DNA of 64,000 nt from Tyzzerella sp. (GCA_019415525.1 DXZA01000083.1:6857-70856); one strand, 5' to 3'; shown: positions 10,601 through 19,287, counted from the first letter of the stretch. Translations and numbers: made by a program. Notes: generated from the letters alone by a model not told the origin.

Positions 10601-11119
10601 AGCTATGCTTTATATCCAAAAGTATATGATGATTATTGTAAACATCTTGAATACTATAATGACGTTACAAGACTTGATAGCCACGTTTATTTCTATGGTC
10701 TTAGAAAAGGTGAAGAAACTGTTCTTAAAATTGGTGAAGGTAAAGATATTATCATTAAATTTATAGATATGTCTGAACCTGACGAAGATGGAAATCGTGC
10801 ACTTTCATTCGAAATTAACGGTGCTATTCGTGAAATCAAAGTTCTTGACAAAAATCTTGAAGTTAAGAGCGATAGAAAACTTAAAGCTGATAATAATAAT
10901 CCTGCTCACCTTGGTTCTTCAATCCCTGGTACTGTTGGTAAGATTGTTGTTAAAGAAGGGGATAAAGTTTCAAAGAACACAGTTCTTATGACAGTAGAAG
11001 CTATGAAGATGGAAACAAGTGTTGTTTCAAAAGTAGAAGGTACTGTAGACAAGATTTATGTAAAAGAAGGCGAAAAAGTAAGTCAGGGCGACCTCCTTAT
11101 ATCTTTCGTTGTAGAATAA
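7673..11119 (+). CDS. pyc: pyruvate carboxylase
   Basis: Biotin enzyme that converts pyruvate, bicarbonate and ATP to oxaloacetate, the anaplerotic entry to the TCA intermediates and aspartate-family amino acids. The 1148 residues are the usual length of single-chain pyruvate carboxylase. In order: a biotin carboxylase domain (about 10-455) with LVANRGEIAIRVFRA and EMNPRIQVEHTVSEM; a carboxyltransferase TIM barrel (about 535-810) starting TDTTMRDAHQSL and including LHLHTHDSTG; a PYC_OADA linker domain; and a biotinyl domain with acceptor Lys1112 in VEAMKMETS. It is a single-gene transcription unit ending at a strong terminator. Confidence 0.97.
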   Translation: MSEVKIKKFRKVLVANRGEIAIRVFRALNELGIQTVGIFSKEDKYSLFRTKADESYMLNPEKGPIDAYLDIDEIIKIAKSKGVDAIHPGYGFLSENPELVEACEKNGIAFIGPSKEIMYAMGDKISSKQNAIKCGVPIIPGVDHAVKTESEVMKIADEIGYPVMLKASNGGGGRGMRIVNSREEMPKEFEEARNEAKKAFGDDKIFIEKYLRDPKHIEVQIIGDKYGNVIHLYDRDCSVQRRHQKVVEFAPAFTISDETRNKIFTDAIKLSKYVGYKNAGTLEFLVDADENYYFIEMNPRIQVEHTVSEMVTGIDIVQTQILVEEGYPLNSDEINIPSQESIPCIGYSIQMRVTTEDPANNFLPDTGKISVYRSAAGNGIRLDGGTAYTGAEITPYYDSLLVKIIATDRNFKTTVKKAVRALKETRIRGVKTNIPFLINVLQSETFLNGKCATTFIERTPELFKISLSQDRATKIAEFIGNKIVNESKGEKPYFGTVKAPVFDEEKKIYGAKDEFLKLGAKEFTQKLMNDKKLYVTDTTMRDAHQSLMATRMRTTDLLKAAPATNAAMENAFSVEAWGGATFDVAYRFLKESPWVRLEQLSKRMPNTLIQMLLRASNAVGYTNYPDNVVREFIKVSAERGVDVFRIFDSLNWIENMKMPIEEALKTGKIVEGAICYTGDILDPNEKKYTVEYYINKAKELEALGCHIFAIKDMAGLLKPYAAKELFSALKSELNIPLHLHTHDSTGNGVSTVLMAAEAGVNIVDLAIESMSTLTSQPSMNSVVEALKGTERDTGINTDEIRELSRYYGEVRKIYSGFESEMKTPNTEIYKYEIPGGQYSNLLAQVKEMGSADNFEEIKHLYKEANDLLGNIVKVTPSSKVVGDLAIFMSKNGLNKDNILTEGKDISYPDSVVDYFSGNIGQPDGGFPVELQKIVLKGKEAITKRPGELIPAADFEAIKNHILEEHKLKSVNSRNVLSYALYPKVYDDYCKHLEYYNDVTRLDSHVYFYGLRKGEETVLKIGEGKDIIIKFIDMSEPDEDGNRALSFEINGAIREIKVLDKNLEVKSDRKLKADNNNPAHLGSSIPGTVGKIVVKEGDKVSKNTVLMTVEAMKMETSVVSKVEGTVDKIYVKEGEKVSQGDLLISFVVE

Positions 11120-11135
11120 TATTTTTAAATATTAA

Positions 11136-11166
11136 AGAGTATCGATTTTATCGGTACTCTTTTTTA
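11136..11166 (+). terminator. Rho-independent terminator after pyc
   Basis: AGAGTATCGA and TCGGTACTCT pair (one G-U) around TTTTA and are followed by TTTTTT. Confidence 0.85.
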
Positions 11167-11305
11167 TTATAAGTAATATTTATTAATTTTTTTATATTTA
11201 TAAGTATATTATATGGTGTTTTCAACAAATATTATTAAAACTATTGTTTGATACTGTTATGTGATATATAATATATTAAATTTTTTTAAGATAGGAAGGA
11301 TAATA

Positions 11306-12712
11306 ATGAAAAGGACAGTAAAAACAGCAACAGCCTTGTTTTTTGCTATGACTTGTTGTTTTAATACAGCTTTTGGTGCTGTTCAAACAAATGCAAGTAG
11401 CTGGGCAGTTGAAAGTGTTAATAAGTCTGTTGAACTTGGAATAATGCCTCAGTCTTTAGCCTATGATGCTGTTTCTGATATAACACGTGAAGAGCTTTGT
11501 ATACTTGCTGTAAATTTCTATGAAAAATATACAGGTGAAAAATTAAGTCCAAAAGGAGAAAATCCATTTAGTGATACTGATTTTGATATGATTATTTCTG
11601 CATATGAAATGGGTATTATGAGTGGTACTTCTAATGATAAGTTTGAACCTAATAAAAAAGTTACAAGAGAACAGCTTGCAGTTGTAATTTATAGAACATT
11701 AAAAGCTTGTGGAATAGAAAATCTTTCTGGTAACTATGAAAGAAAATTTACAGATGAAAATGAAATATCAGCATCTGCCAAGGAAAGTGTAAATATAATT
11801 GTTTCAAATGGTATTATGAGTGGTAGTGGAAATACATTTAATCCATCAGGTATTGTTACTAAAGAACAGGCAGCATCTGCTTTTATGAATGCCTATAATA
11901 ATACAAAAATTAAGCCTATAAATATTGGTGATGATGTAATATATATTGGAAGTTCAAAAGAAGATGTTATTTCTACTTTTGGAAATCCTAAAAGAATTGA
12001 TAAAAGTGTATATGGCTATGAAAGATATGTATATAATAGTGATTATAACAATCTTTTTATTATAGGAATAAGTAATAATAAAGTTGTTGATGCTTATATA
12101 TCCGGTAAAACATCAAGCTATGGTGATTTTAAAATAGATAGTAAATTTTCATCTAATGGCAATAAATATGAATATAATGAGGATATAAATAAATATACGT
12201 TATATGATAACTTTGTTAATATTGATGTATATTGTGATATAAATACAGGAAATATATATGGTATAAAAATATACGATAAAGAATATGACTATTCAAGAAA
12301 TGTCAGTAACTATACTGATGATTTAGAATTAAGTATAGAAAAAGAAGTTATTGATATTATAAATGCTGAAAGAGTTAAAAGAGGAATTTCACCTTTAAAA
12401 TTTGATGATAGAGTAAGAATATCAGCTGAAAATCATTCAGAGGATATGGCAGAAAATAAATATACTGATTATAATAATAAAGATGGAAAAACTCCTTTTG
12501 AAAGAATGAATGAACAAGGTGTAAGTTTTGGTTTTGCAGCAGAAACAATATGTAAAATATCAGGTGACACATATGATGTTTTAGGTGATTTTATGACAAG
12601 TACAGGTAAAAGAGGTAATATATTAAGTAATATGATGGATACAGCCGGAGTTGGTGTGGCAAATAGTAATTTTGATTTATATGTAACTGTTGATATGTAT
12701 TATAGCAAATGA
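11306..12712 (+). CDS. secreted SLH-domain and CAP-domain surface protein
   Basis: Probable cell-surface protein. The frame is open from GTG 11261, but AGGAAGGA just upstream of ATG 11306 and the signal peptide beginning there (MKRTVKTATALFFAM) fix the start, giving 468 residues. After the signal peptide (cleavage near FGA-VQ) there are three S-layer homology repeats (about residues 30-205, each with a GIMSG- or GIMPQ-like core), then a CAP-associated beta-rich domain (about 220-320), and a C-terminal CAP/SCP domain (about 345-468) starting EVIDIINAERVKRGISPLKF. SLH repeats attach proteins to secondary wall polymers. The CAP domain's substrate is unknown. Monocistronic. Confidence 0.88.
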   Translation: MKRTVKTATALFFAMTCCFNTAFGAVQTNASSWAVESVNKSVELGIMPQSLAYDAVSDITREELCILAVNFYEKYTGEKLSPKGENPFSDTDFDMIISAYEMGIMSGTSNDKFEPNKKVTREQLAVVIYRTLKACGIENLSGNYERKFTDENEISASAKESVNIIVSNGIMSGSGNTFNPSGIVTKEQAASAFMNAYNNTKIKPINIGDDVIYIGSSKEDVISTFGNPKRIDKSVYGYERYVYNSDYNNLFIIGISNNKVVDAYISGKTSSYGDFKIDSKFSSNGNKYEYNEDINKYTLYDNFVNIDVYCDINTGNIYGIKIYDKEYDYSRNVSNYTDDLELSIEKEVIDIINAERVKRGISPLKFDDRVRISAENHSEDMAENKYTDYNNKDGKTPFERMNEQGVSFGFAAETICKISGDTYDVLGDFMTSTGKRGNILSNMMDTAGVGVANSNFDLYVTVDMYYSK

Positions 12713-12784
12713 TTATATATTGAAAAAATTTTTAAAAGGTATATAATGTAATTCGTACAAATTTTTTAAAAGAGGAGATGCATT

Positions 12785-13618
12785 ATGAGTAGTTGCGATA
12801 AATCAAGTTGTGCAAGTTGTACTTCAAATTGTTCAGAAAGAAAAACTGATTTTCATGAGCCTTATAACAGTCTTAGCAATATTAAAAAAGTTATAAGTGT
12901 TATGAGTGGAAAAGGTGGCGTTGGAAAATCACTTGTTACTTCTTCACTTGCTGTTTCACTTGCTAAAAAAGGATATAAAGTTGGTATACTTGATGCTGAT
13001 ATAACAGGCCCTTCAATACCAAAGGTTTTTGGTATAAAAGAAAAAGCTATGGGATGTCCAGATGGAGCTTTTCCTATTGAAACAGGTAAGCTTGGAATAA
13101 AGGTTATGAGTATAAATGTTCTTCTTGATGATGAAGAAAGTCCAGTTGTTTGGAGAGGTCCTGTAATTGGTGGTGTTGTAAAACAATTTTGGCAGGAAGT
13201 TATTTGGGGAGAATTAGACGTTCTTCTTATAGATATGCCTCCTGGTACAGGTGATGTACCTCTTACAGTATTCCAGAAAATTAAACTTGACGGTGCTGTT
13301 ATTGTTACAGCTCCACAGGATTTAGTTTCTCTTATTGTTAAGAAATCATATAAAATGGCTGAAAAAATGAATATAAATGTTCTTGGTATAGTTGAAAATA
13401 TGAGCTATATGGAATGTCCGGATTGTGGAAAACTTATGTATCCTTTTGGAAAAAGTAATATAGAAAATGTTGCTTCTGAAATGGGTATTGATGTACTTGC
13501 AAAAATTCCTATTAAATCTGAAAATGCAGCTCTTTGTGATGCAGGAAATGTTGAAGATATTGATACTTCATACATTGAAGATATGACAGAAACAATAATT
13601 AAAAAAATAAATCTTTAA
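12785..13618 (+). CDS. Mrp/NBP35-family P-loop ATPase, iron-sulfur carrier
   Basis: Cytoplasmic ATPase of the Mrp/ApbC family, thought to bind and transfer iron-sulfur clusters. The 277 residues show a deviant Walker A GKGGVGKS at 42-49, the family segment DADITGPSIPK, and a C-terminal CPDCG pair (Cys211, Cys214) that bridges a cluster in the dimer. The N-terminus carries an extra Cys-rich patch (Cys4, Cys9, Cys12, Cys16), as in NBP35-like archaeal and clostridial forms, which could hold a second cluster. No SUF/ISC genes are adjacent. It converges on the minus-strand AlbA_2 gene. Confidence 0.93.
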   Translation: MSSCDKSSCASCTSNCSERKTDFHEPYNSLSNIKKVISVMSGKGGVGKSLVTSSLAVSLAKKGYKVGILDADITGPSIPKVFGIKEKAMGCPDGAFPIETGKLGIKVMSINVLLDDEESPVVWRGPVIGGVVKQFWQEVIWGELDVLLIDMPPGTGDVPLTVFQKIKLDGAVIVTAPQDLVSLIVKKSYKMAEKMNINVLGIVENMSYMECPDCGKLMYPFGKSNIENVASEMGIDVLAKIPIKSENAALCDAGNVEDIDTSYIEDMTETIIKKINL

Positions 13619-13627
13619 TATATAAAT

Positions 13628-13658
13628 AAAAAGCACTTCAAAAAATGAAGTGCTTTTT
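13628..13658. terminator. bidirectional terminator between convergent genes
   Basis: AAAAAGCACTTCA (13628-13640) is perfectly complementary to TGAAGTGCTTTTT (13646-13658). It serves the Mrp gene on the plus strand and overlaps the stop codon of the minus-strand gene by two bases. Confidence 0.9.
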
Positions 13659-14799
13659 ATATTTCATCTATCCCTGGAAGGACAACTTTAAATATATTTT
13701 TCTTTGTAAGATTAACAAATTTTACTTCCTTTCCTATATTTTCAAGGGTATCTTTTACACATTTAAGACCTAGTGTACCGGAAATAAATCTTTGTTTTTT
13801 ATCAAATATAAGAAGTCTTTGATATAGCCAAGAATTACGCCTTGGTGGGTTTATTTCTGAGTCTATATTTATTATACCTTCATTTCGCCATACAGCACCA
13901 GGGTTTTCTATTTCAACCATTTTTGGCTCTATGCGTACAGTTATTTCTCTTGTAGTATCCCAATAATCTCTATGCACGACGGCATTATAAAGTGCTTCCA
14001 TTACAATATTAAGAGGATAGTTTTTGTTTTTTATATGGTTATTTATTATATTTTCAGCACTATCAAGCATTGAAGGTATGTTTCCTTCTATATGTATACG
14101 TTTTTTGTTACAATCAATATTAATACCTGTTGAAGGTAAGAAATTTTGAGGATTTTTTCCGAAAAGCAACATTCCGCCAGCAGTAGGGTGATACTCTGAA
14201 CGGTCTGTATCACGTCCTAATATTCCCATAGCCTCAAGTATAAGTATATTTTTTTTACTTTCTATTTCTGACTCTATTGAAAAATATTTTTTTATAAGTG
14301 AAAAATCTAAATCGTCAATATATGCATTTGGTAGTATTGTTGTTTCATATGAAAGTATACCGTTTTCTTGGAGCATTGATGCAACTTCATATCTTCTTGC
14401 AACATCTGTTGTTGAACCTCGTCTTATATAAAATGTACCTGTTTGAAGTATTTGATGAGGTCTTTGACTGCTTTTGAATATTGTAAGAACAAAAAGCTTT
14501 TTTCCTTTATAAAATATTTCTTCAAAACGTATTGGAACAGGAGGGTCACATCTTCCGCATATAAGTTGTTGTATACGTTCTTCTTCAAGTTTTTTTGCTG
14601 TTACTCCTATAATTTCTTTTTTCTTATCTTCCACGCCGAATATAATATAGCCTCTGCCTCCTTTGGAGTTTGCTATGGCTGTTACATCTTTTACAAACTC
14701 TTTTTTTGAATATTCCTTGTCTATATTAAAATCCAGTTTAAAATCAAGCTTTTCATATTCTGAACGTGAAAGAAGTTCCTCTAATTTTTGAATATTCAT
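13657..14799 (-). CDS. AlbA_2 (Schlafen-like) domain protein with C-terminal HATPase_c_4
   Basis: The 380-residue protein has an N-terminal AlbA_2 domain (about 8-125: EKLDFKLDF, then AIANSKGGRGYIIFGVED) and a C-terminal GHKL-type ATPase-like part (ALYNAVVHRDYWDTTREI, then VEIENPGAV). Such proteins are often annotated as ATP-binding or transcriptional regulators; true targets are mostly unknown. A GTG at 14808 extends the frame by three residues, but AGAAGGTG sits exactly there, so ATG 14799 is preferred. It stands alone, divergent from the NlpC/P60 gene across a 297-base AT-rich gap. Confidence 0.8.
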   Translation of the reverse strand: MNIQKLEELLSRSEYEKLDFKLDFNIDKEYSKKEFVKDVTAIANSKGGRGYIIFGVEDKKKEIIGVTAKKLEEERIQQLICGRCDPPVPIRFEEIFYKGKKLFVLTIFKSSQRPHQILQTGTFYIRRGSTTDVARRYEVASMLQENGILSYETTILPNAYIDDLDFSLIKKYFSIESEIESKKNILILEAMGILGRDTDRSEYHPTAGGMLLFGKNPQNFLPSTGINIDCNKKRIHIEGNIPSMLDSAENIINNHIKNKNYPLNIVMEALYNAVVHRDYWDTTREITVRIEPKMVEIENPGAVWRNEGIINIDSEINPPRRNSWLYQRLLIFDKKQRFISGTLGLKCVKDTLENIGKEVKFVNLTKKNIFKVVLPGIDEI

Positions 14800-15019
14800 A
14801 TAAATCACCTTCTATCAATTATATAAATAATATAATCAATTTTTTATTTTATGTCATTATATTATTTTGTAAAATATATTTAATATTTAAAAAGATACAA
14901 AATATATAAAAATAACAATTTTTTTTACAAAATATTTTATAAAATATTCTATTAAGTGATTAATTTTAATATTTTCTTAATAATTATATAATAATTTTGT
15001 TGGAATTATGGAAAATTCC

Positions 15020-15048
15020 TTGACATATACATATATTTTAATTATAAT
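15020..15048 (+). promoter_or_regulatory. consensus sigma-A promoter of the NlpC/P60 gene
   Basis: TTGACA (15020-15025) and TATAAT (15043-15048) are separated by exactly 17 bases. Both hexamers match the vegetative consensus perfectly, suggesting strong constitutive transcription of the wall hydrolase. The rest of 14800-15096 is AT-rich without a visible gene. Confidence 0.9.
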
Positions 15049-15096
15049 ATTGCTTGTAACAATTACGTAATAATTTCTACGGAGGGGTTTAGATAG

Positions 15097-16224
15097 ATGA
15101 GTTTTTTAAAAACTATAAGTAAAGCCGCAGTAATTGGCTCTATTATTTCTATAATGGGTGCTTCAACAGTTTTTGCTGCTGCATTTGGTGTTGTTTCAGG
15201 AAATAATGTTAATATAAGGTCGCAGGCGTCAACTTCTTCAGAAGTTTTAGGAAGTGCAGATAAAGGTACTGAATTTAATGTTCTTGGAAAAGATGGTGAC
15301 TGGTACAGCATAATGTACAATGGAAATCAAGGTTATGTATCATCTGAATATTTTACAGTAAATAAAGTAGAAGCTACTGTTGTTGGAAATGGTGTAAATA
15401 TCAGAAGTGGTGCAAGTACAGATAGTTCAGTTGTAGGAACTGCAAACAGTGGTCAGAGTGTTACTGTTACTGCACAGAATAATGAGTGGTACAAGCTTAG
15501 TGATAATTCTTTTATAAGTAAACAGTATGTTGATGGTGCTCTTATAGAGCTTGTTACAGATATTAATACTACAACAGTTCAGGCTGCTGCATCTCAGACA
15601 GGTGTGTTACAGAATACATATGGTGTTGTTATTGCTACATCAGGTCTTAATTTAAGAAGTACAGCATCAACAGATGGTGCTGTAATTGAAGTATTACCAT
15701 ATGGTGAAATAGTAGATGTTTATAGCTATTCAACAACATGGGTTAAAGTAAAAACAGATGATGGTAAAGAAGGATATTTAAGTGCAGATTATTGTGCTGT
15801 TAGAACAGGTGAAAAACCTTCAAGAAGTGTTTCTTCATCAAAAGGTCAGCAAGTAGTTACATATGCAAAACAGTTCTTAGGAACTCCTTATGTTTGGGGT
15901 GGTACAAGCCTTACAAGTGGTGTTGATTGTTCTGGTTTTGTATATTCAGTATATAAAAACTTTGGTGTTTCTTTAAATAGAACATCAGCATCTATGGCAT
16001 CAAATGGTGTTGTTGTAAATAAATCACAGCTTGTTGCCGGTGACCTTGTATTCTTTGATACAACAGGTGTTAATGATGGAAACATATCTCATGTAGGTAT
16101 ATATATTGGCAATGGTCAGTACATACATGCTTCATCAGGAAGTGAATATTGCGTTACTATATCAGATTTAAATAACGCTTATGGTACAAGTACATATGTT
16201 ACAGCAAGAAGAGTTATAAGATAA
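15097..16224 (+). CDS. secreted cell-wall endopeptidase, three SH3b domains plus NlpC/P60
   Basis: Probable peptidoglycan hydrolase that cleaves stem-peptide bonds outside the membrane. The 375 residues comprise a signal peptide (1-27, ending STVFAA), three bacterial SH3 domains (about 29-88, 92-146, 174-236, each with an N-I/L-R-S signature such as VNIRSQAS) that bind the wall, and an NlpC/P60 catalytic domain (about 250-375). Catalytic residues are Cys278 in DCSGF, His332 in SHVGIYIG and His344 in YIHAS. ACGGAGGGG precedes the ATG. Driven by a consensus promoter and followed by its own terminator. Confidence 0.95.
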   Translation: MSFLKTISKAAVIGSIISIMGASTVFAAAFGVVSGNNVNIRSQASTSSEVLGSADKGTEFNVLGKDGDWYSIMYNGNQGYVSSEYFTVNKVEATVVGNGVNIRSGASTDSSVVGTANSGQSVTVTAQNNEWYKLSDNSFISKQYVDGALIELVTDINTTTVQAAASQTGVLQNTYGVVIATSGLNLRSTASTDGAVIEVLPYGEIVDVYSYSTTWVKVKTDDGKEGYLSADYCAVRTGEKPSRSVSSSKGQQVVTYAKQFLGTPYVWGGTSLTSGVDCSGFVYSVYKNFGVSLNRTSASMASNGVVVNKSQLVAGDLVFFDTTGVNDGNISHVGIYIGNGQYIHASSGSEYCVTISDLNNAYGTSTYVTARRVIR

Positions 16225-16231
16225 TATTTTA

Positions 16232-16268
16232 AAAGCCTTTTTCTTTTGAAAAGGGCTTTATTTTTTTA
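16232..16268 (+). terminator. Rho-independent terminator after the NlpC/P60 gene
   Basis: AAAGCCTTTTTC and GAAAAGGGCTTT pair imperfectly around a TTTT loop and are followed by a run of eight T residues. Confidence 0.75.
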
Positions 16269-16288
16269 TGTTTTTTATATAGTTGTTA

Positions 16289-16317
16289 TTGCATTAACAA
16301 AGATTTTATATTATACT
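16289..16317 (+). promoter_or_regulatory. probable promoter of panT-coaBC
   Basis: TTGCAT (16289-16294) and TATACT (16312-16317) with a 17-base spacer, about 90 bases upstream of the panT ATG. Confidence 0.6.
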
Positions 16318-16324
16318 CTATTCA

Positions 16325-16349
16325 TTGGATATATAAGGGTTTTATCCAA
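16325..16349 (+). promoter_or_regulatory. inverted repeat at the expected transcription start of panT-coaBC
   Basis: TTGGATA (16325-16331) and TATCCAA (16343-16349) form 7-bp arms around 11 bases, immediately after the proposed -10 element. The position suits either an operator or a 5' hairpin. I do not recognise a known regulator site. Confidence 0.35.
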
Positions 16350-16404
16350 AATAATATTTTAGCGTTGTATCTTTTAAGTTAAAGAACGATAGCAGGAGGT
16401 AAAA

Positions 16405-17031
16405 ATGAATACAAACAAAAAAACTCTTGAGCTTGTACAGCTTGCACTTTTTATTGCTATAATTCTTATTATGGCGTTTACACCTTTCTTAGGGTATATC
16501 CCTCTTTTTGTAACACGAATAACTATACTTCACGTTCCTGTTATAATAGGTTCTATAATGCTTGGACCTAAAAAAGGAGCAATTTTAGGTTTTGTTTTCG
16601 GTCTTACAAGTCTTATCAATAACACTATAAATCCAACAGCTACATCTTTTGTATTTTCACCTTTTTATAGTATTGGTGATGTACATGGTAATTTTTTTAG
16701 CCTTATAATATGTTTTGTGCCTAGAATACTTGTAGGTGTTGTGCCTTATTTACTCTATAAATTATTATCAAAAAATAATAGAGGTAGTGCTTTTGCTTTA
16801 GCAGTTGCCGGTGCTTCCGGTGCTTTAGTAAATACACTTCTTGTTATGAATTTTATATATTTATTCTTTACAGAAAGCTATGCAGCAGCTAATCAAATTG
16901 CACCATCTGCATTATATACATTTATAATTGGTGTAATAGGTACAAATGGTATTCCGGAGGTTATAGCTTCCGTTATTATTACAACAGCTGTATGTAAAGT
17001 ACTTATAAAATTAAATTTCGCAAAAAATTAA
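16405..17031 (+). CDS. panT: ECF transporter substrate-binding (S) component, probably pantothenate (PanT)
   Basis: A 208-residue integral membrane protein with about six hydrophobic segments and the S-component signature ITILHVPVIIGSIMLGPKKGAILGFVFG. S components bind a vitamin and share the EcfA/A'/T energising module encoded elsewhere. Pantothenate is inferred from position: coaBC, which turns 4'-phosphopantothenate into 4'-phosphopantetheine, follows after 25 bases. AGCAGGAGG is the ribosome binding site. Another vitamin cannot be excluded from sequence alone. Confidence 0.8.
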   Translation: MNTNKKTLELVQLALFIAIILIMAFTPFLGYIPLFVTRITILHVPVIIGSIMLGPKKGAILGFVFGLTSLINNTINPTATSFVFSPFYSIGDVHGNFFSLIICFVPRILVGVVPYLLYKLLSKNNRGSAFALAVAGASGALVNTLLVMNFIYLFFTESYAAANQIAPSALYTFIIGVIGTNGIPEVIASVIITTAVCKVLIKLNFAKN

Positions 17032-17056
17032 TATTTTAGATTAAAGGAGCAATAGT

Positions 17057-18250
17057 ATGCTTAGTAATAAAACAGTTGTACTTGGTGTTACAGGTAGTAT
17101 TGCAGCGTATAAAATAGCTAATCTTGCAAGTATGCTTGTAAAAAAACATTGTGATGTACACGTTATAATGACAAAAAATGCAACAAATTTTATAAATCCA
17201 ATAACTTTTGAAACTCTTACAGGTAATAAGTGCCTTGTTGAAACTTTTGACAGAAATTTTCAGTTCCATGTGGCTCATGTTTCTCTTGCAAAAAAAGCTG
17301 ATGTTATGCTCATAGCACCTGCATCTGCTAATGTAATAGGTAAACTTGCAAATGGTATTGCTGATGATATGCTTACAACAACTGCACTTGCTTGTAAATG
17401 TAAAATAATTGTTTCACCGGCTATGAATACAAATATGTATAATAATATTATTGTTCAAGATAATATTAAAAAGCTTGAAAATTATGGTTTTGAGATTATA
17501 AAACCGGCAAAAGGTTTCCTTGCTTGTAGAGATGAGGGTGATGGTAAAATGCCTTCAGAACAGGTTTTACTTGACCATATTGAAAGAGAAATCGCCTGTG
17601 AAAAAGACCTTGTTGGTAAAAAAGTTCTTGTTACGGCAGGACCTACACAGGAAAGTATTGACCCTGTAAGATATATTACAAATCATTCAACAGGTAAAAT
17701 GGGATATGCTATTGCTAAAGCAGCTATGTTAAGAGGTGCAGACGTTGTGCTTGTAAGTGGTCAAACAAATATCCCAGATGTTCCTTTTGTAAAAATGATT
17801 AGAATTGTAAGTGCAAATGATATGTTTGAAGCAGTAAAAAGTGAATTCGATAGTTCGGATATTGTTATAAAATCTGCTGCTGTTGCCGATTATAGACCTT
17901 CTGTTGTAAGTGATGAAAAAATTAAGAAAAAAGACGATGATATGTCAATACATCTTGAAAGAACTACTGATATATTAAAATATATTGGTGAAAACAGAAG
18001 AAATGACCAGTTTATATGTGGTTTCTCTATGGAAACAAATAATATGATTGAAAACTCAAGAGCAAAATTACATAAAAAAAATATTGATATGATAGTTGCT
18101 AATAATCTTAAGGAAAGTGGTGCTGGCTTTGGTGTTGATACAAACAAAGTTACACTTATTACAAAAGATAATGAGATTTCTTTGGATATTATGAGTAAAG
18201 ATATGGTTGCTCATACTTTACTTGATAAAATTATGGATATTGTTAAATAA
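17057..18250 (+). CDS. coaBC: bifunctional phosphopantothenoylcysteine synthetase/decarboxylase (CoaBC)
   Basis: Two-domain coenzyme A biosynthesis enzyme. The N-terminal flavoprotein decarboxylase domain CoaC (about 1-185) shows VTGSIAAYK, His71/His74 in FQFHVAHVSL, PASANVIGKLANG, the PAMNTNMY motif and Cys157 in FLACRDEGDGKMP. The C-terminal synthetase domain CoaB (about 190-397) shows TAGPTQESIDPVRYITNHSTGKMG and the KIKKKDD lysine loop. Length 397 is normal. Start ATG 17057 follows AAAGGAGC. Forms an operon with panT, linking uptake to CoA synthesis. Confidence 0.96.
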   Translation: MLSNKTVVLGVTGSIAAYKIANLASMLVKKHCDVHVIMTKNATNFINPITFETLTGNKCLVETFDRNFQFHVAHVSLAKKADVMLIAPASANVIGKLANGIADDMLTTTALACKCKIIVSPAMNTNMYNNIIVQDNIKKLENYGFEIIKPAKGFLACRDEGDGKMPSEQVLLDHIEREIACEKDLVGKKVLVTAGPTQESIDPVRYITNHSTGKMGYAIAKAAMLRGADVVLVSGQTNIPDVPFVKMIRIVSANDMFEAVKSEFDSSDIVIKSAAVADYRPSVVSDEKIKKKDDDMSIHLERTTDILKYIGENRRNDQFICGFSMETNNMIENSRAKLHKKNIDMIVANNLKESGAGFGVDTNKVTLITKDNEISLDIMSKDMVAHTLLDKIMDIVK

Positions 18251-18256
18251 ATTTTA

Positions 18257-18288
18257 AAGAGTTTGTGGCTTTTCACAGACTCTTTTTA
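18257..18288 (+). terminator. Rho-independent terminator after coaBC
   Basis: AAGAGTTTGTG and CACAGACTCTT pair (one G-U) around GCTTTT, followed by a T-rich run. Confidence 0.8.
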
Positions 18289-18303
18289 TTTTATTCACTA
18301 TCA

Positions 18304-18332
18304 TTGACAAAAATATGAAAAGACCGTATATT
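18304..18332 (+). promoter_or_regulatory. probable promoter of the DegV gene
   Basis: TTGACA (18304-18309) with TATATT (18327-18332) at 17-base spacing. A perfect TATAAT at 18344-18349 is an alternative -10 with a poorer -35. Confidence 0.5.
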
Positions 18333-18372
18333 TATATCTGTAGTATAATCTTAAAAATAAACGGAGGATAAT

Positions 18373-19230
18373 ATGGCTGAAAAAATTGCAATTATAACAG
18401 ATACAAATAGTGGTATTACAGTTGAAACAGCTAAAGAAATAAATGTTATTTTACTTTCTATGCCTTTTATAGTAAATGGTATTTCTTATTATGAAGGTAG
18501 AAATTTTACAAAAGATGAGTTTTATAAAGAAATGAGAAATGATTCTGATATATCAACTTCACAGCCTTCACCAGCTGATGTTATTGATGTTTGGGAAGAA
18601 GCTTTAAAATCATATGATACTATTGTCCATATTCCTATGTCTTCAGGCTTAAGCAGTTCTTGTAATACTGCAAAAATGCTTTCTGAAGACTATGATGGTA
18701 AAGTACAAGTAGTTGATAATAAACGTATATCTATTACACAGAAACAGTCTGTTTTTGATGCTGTAAAGTTAAGAGAACAAGGTCTTTCTGCTAAAGAAAT
18801 AAAAGAGAAACTTGAGGAAATGGCATATGAAGCTAGTATTTATGTTGCTGTTGATACTTTAAAATATCTTAAAAAAGGTGGACGAGTTACTGCAGCAGGT
18901 GCAGCAATAGGAAGTATATTAAATATTAAGCCTATATTACAGATACAAGGTGACAAGCTTGATGCATATGCAAAGTCTAGAGGTATGAAATTAGCTGAAA
19001 AGAAACTTATTGAGGCTGTTCAAAAAGATATTGATGAAAGATTTAAAGGAGATAGCAACATATGTGTTGCTGTTGCTTATTCCGGTGAAGATAGTGTTGG
19101 AGAAAATTGGCTTAAAAAAGTACAAGAAAGTTTTCCGCAGTTTGATATAGAGTGCGACCCTCTTTCTTTAAGTATTGCTTGTCATACAGGTGAGGGTGCT
19201 TTAGGAATAGGCTGCTTTAAAAAAATATGA
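18373..19230 (+). CDS. DegV family fatty-acid-binding protein
   Basis: The 285-residue protein has the DegV/FakB fold: an N-terminal IAIITDTNSGI, the STSQPSPADV motif near residue 60, VHIPMSSGLSSSCNTA with the Ser pair near 92-98, and a C-terminal CHTGEGALGIG. Members bind long-chain fatty acids; FakB proteins present them to the kinase FakA. No fakA lies nearby, so kinase partnership is unproven. Soluble, cytoplasmic. An ACGGAGG site precedes the ATG. Single-gene unit with a strong terminator. Confidence 0.93.
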   Translation: MAEKIAIITDTNSGITVETAKEINVILLSMPFIVNGISYYEGRNFTKDEFYKEMRNDSDISTSQPSPADVIDVWEEALKSYDTIVHIPMSSGLSSSCNTAKMLSEDYDGKVQVVDNKRISITQKQSVFDAVKLREQGLSAKEIKEKLEEMAYEASIYVAVDTLKYLKKGGRVTAAGAAIGSILNIKPILQIQGDKLDAYAKSRGMKLAEKKLIEAVQKDIDERFKGDSNICVAVAYSGEDSVGENWLKKVQESFPQFDIECDPLSLSIACHTGEGALGIGCFKKI

Positions 19231-19287
19231 TGTTTGATATTTAAAAAGTTATAAAATATTAAAAAATACAGTTTAATTATTATAAGT

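Noticed and set aside
7673..11119. Second acetyl-CoA or oxaloacetate carboxylase
   Set aside because: The order of biotin carboxylase, carboxyltransferase and biotinyl domains in one 1148-residue chain is that of pyruvate carboxylase.
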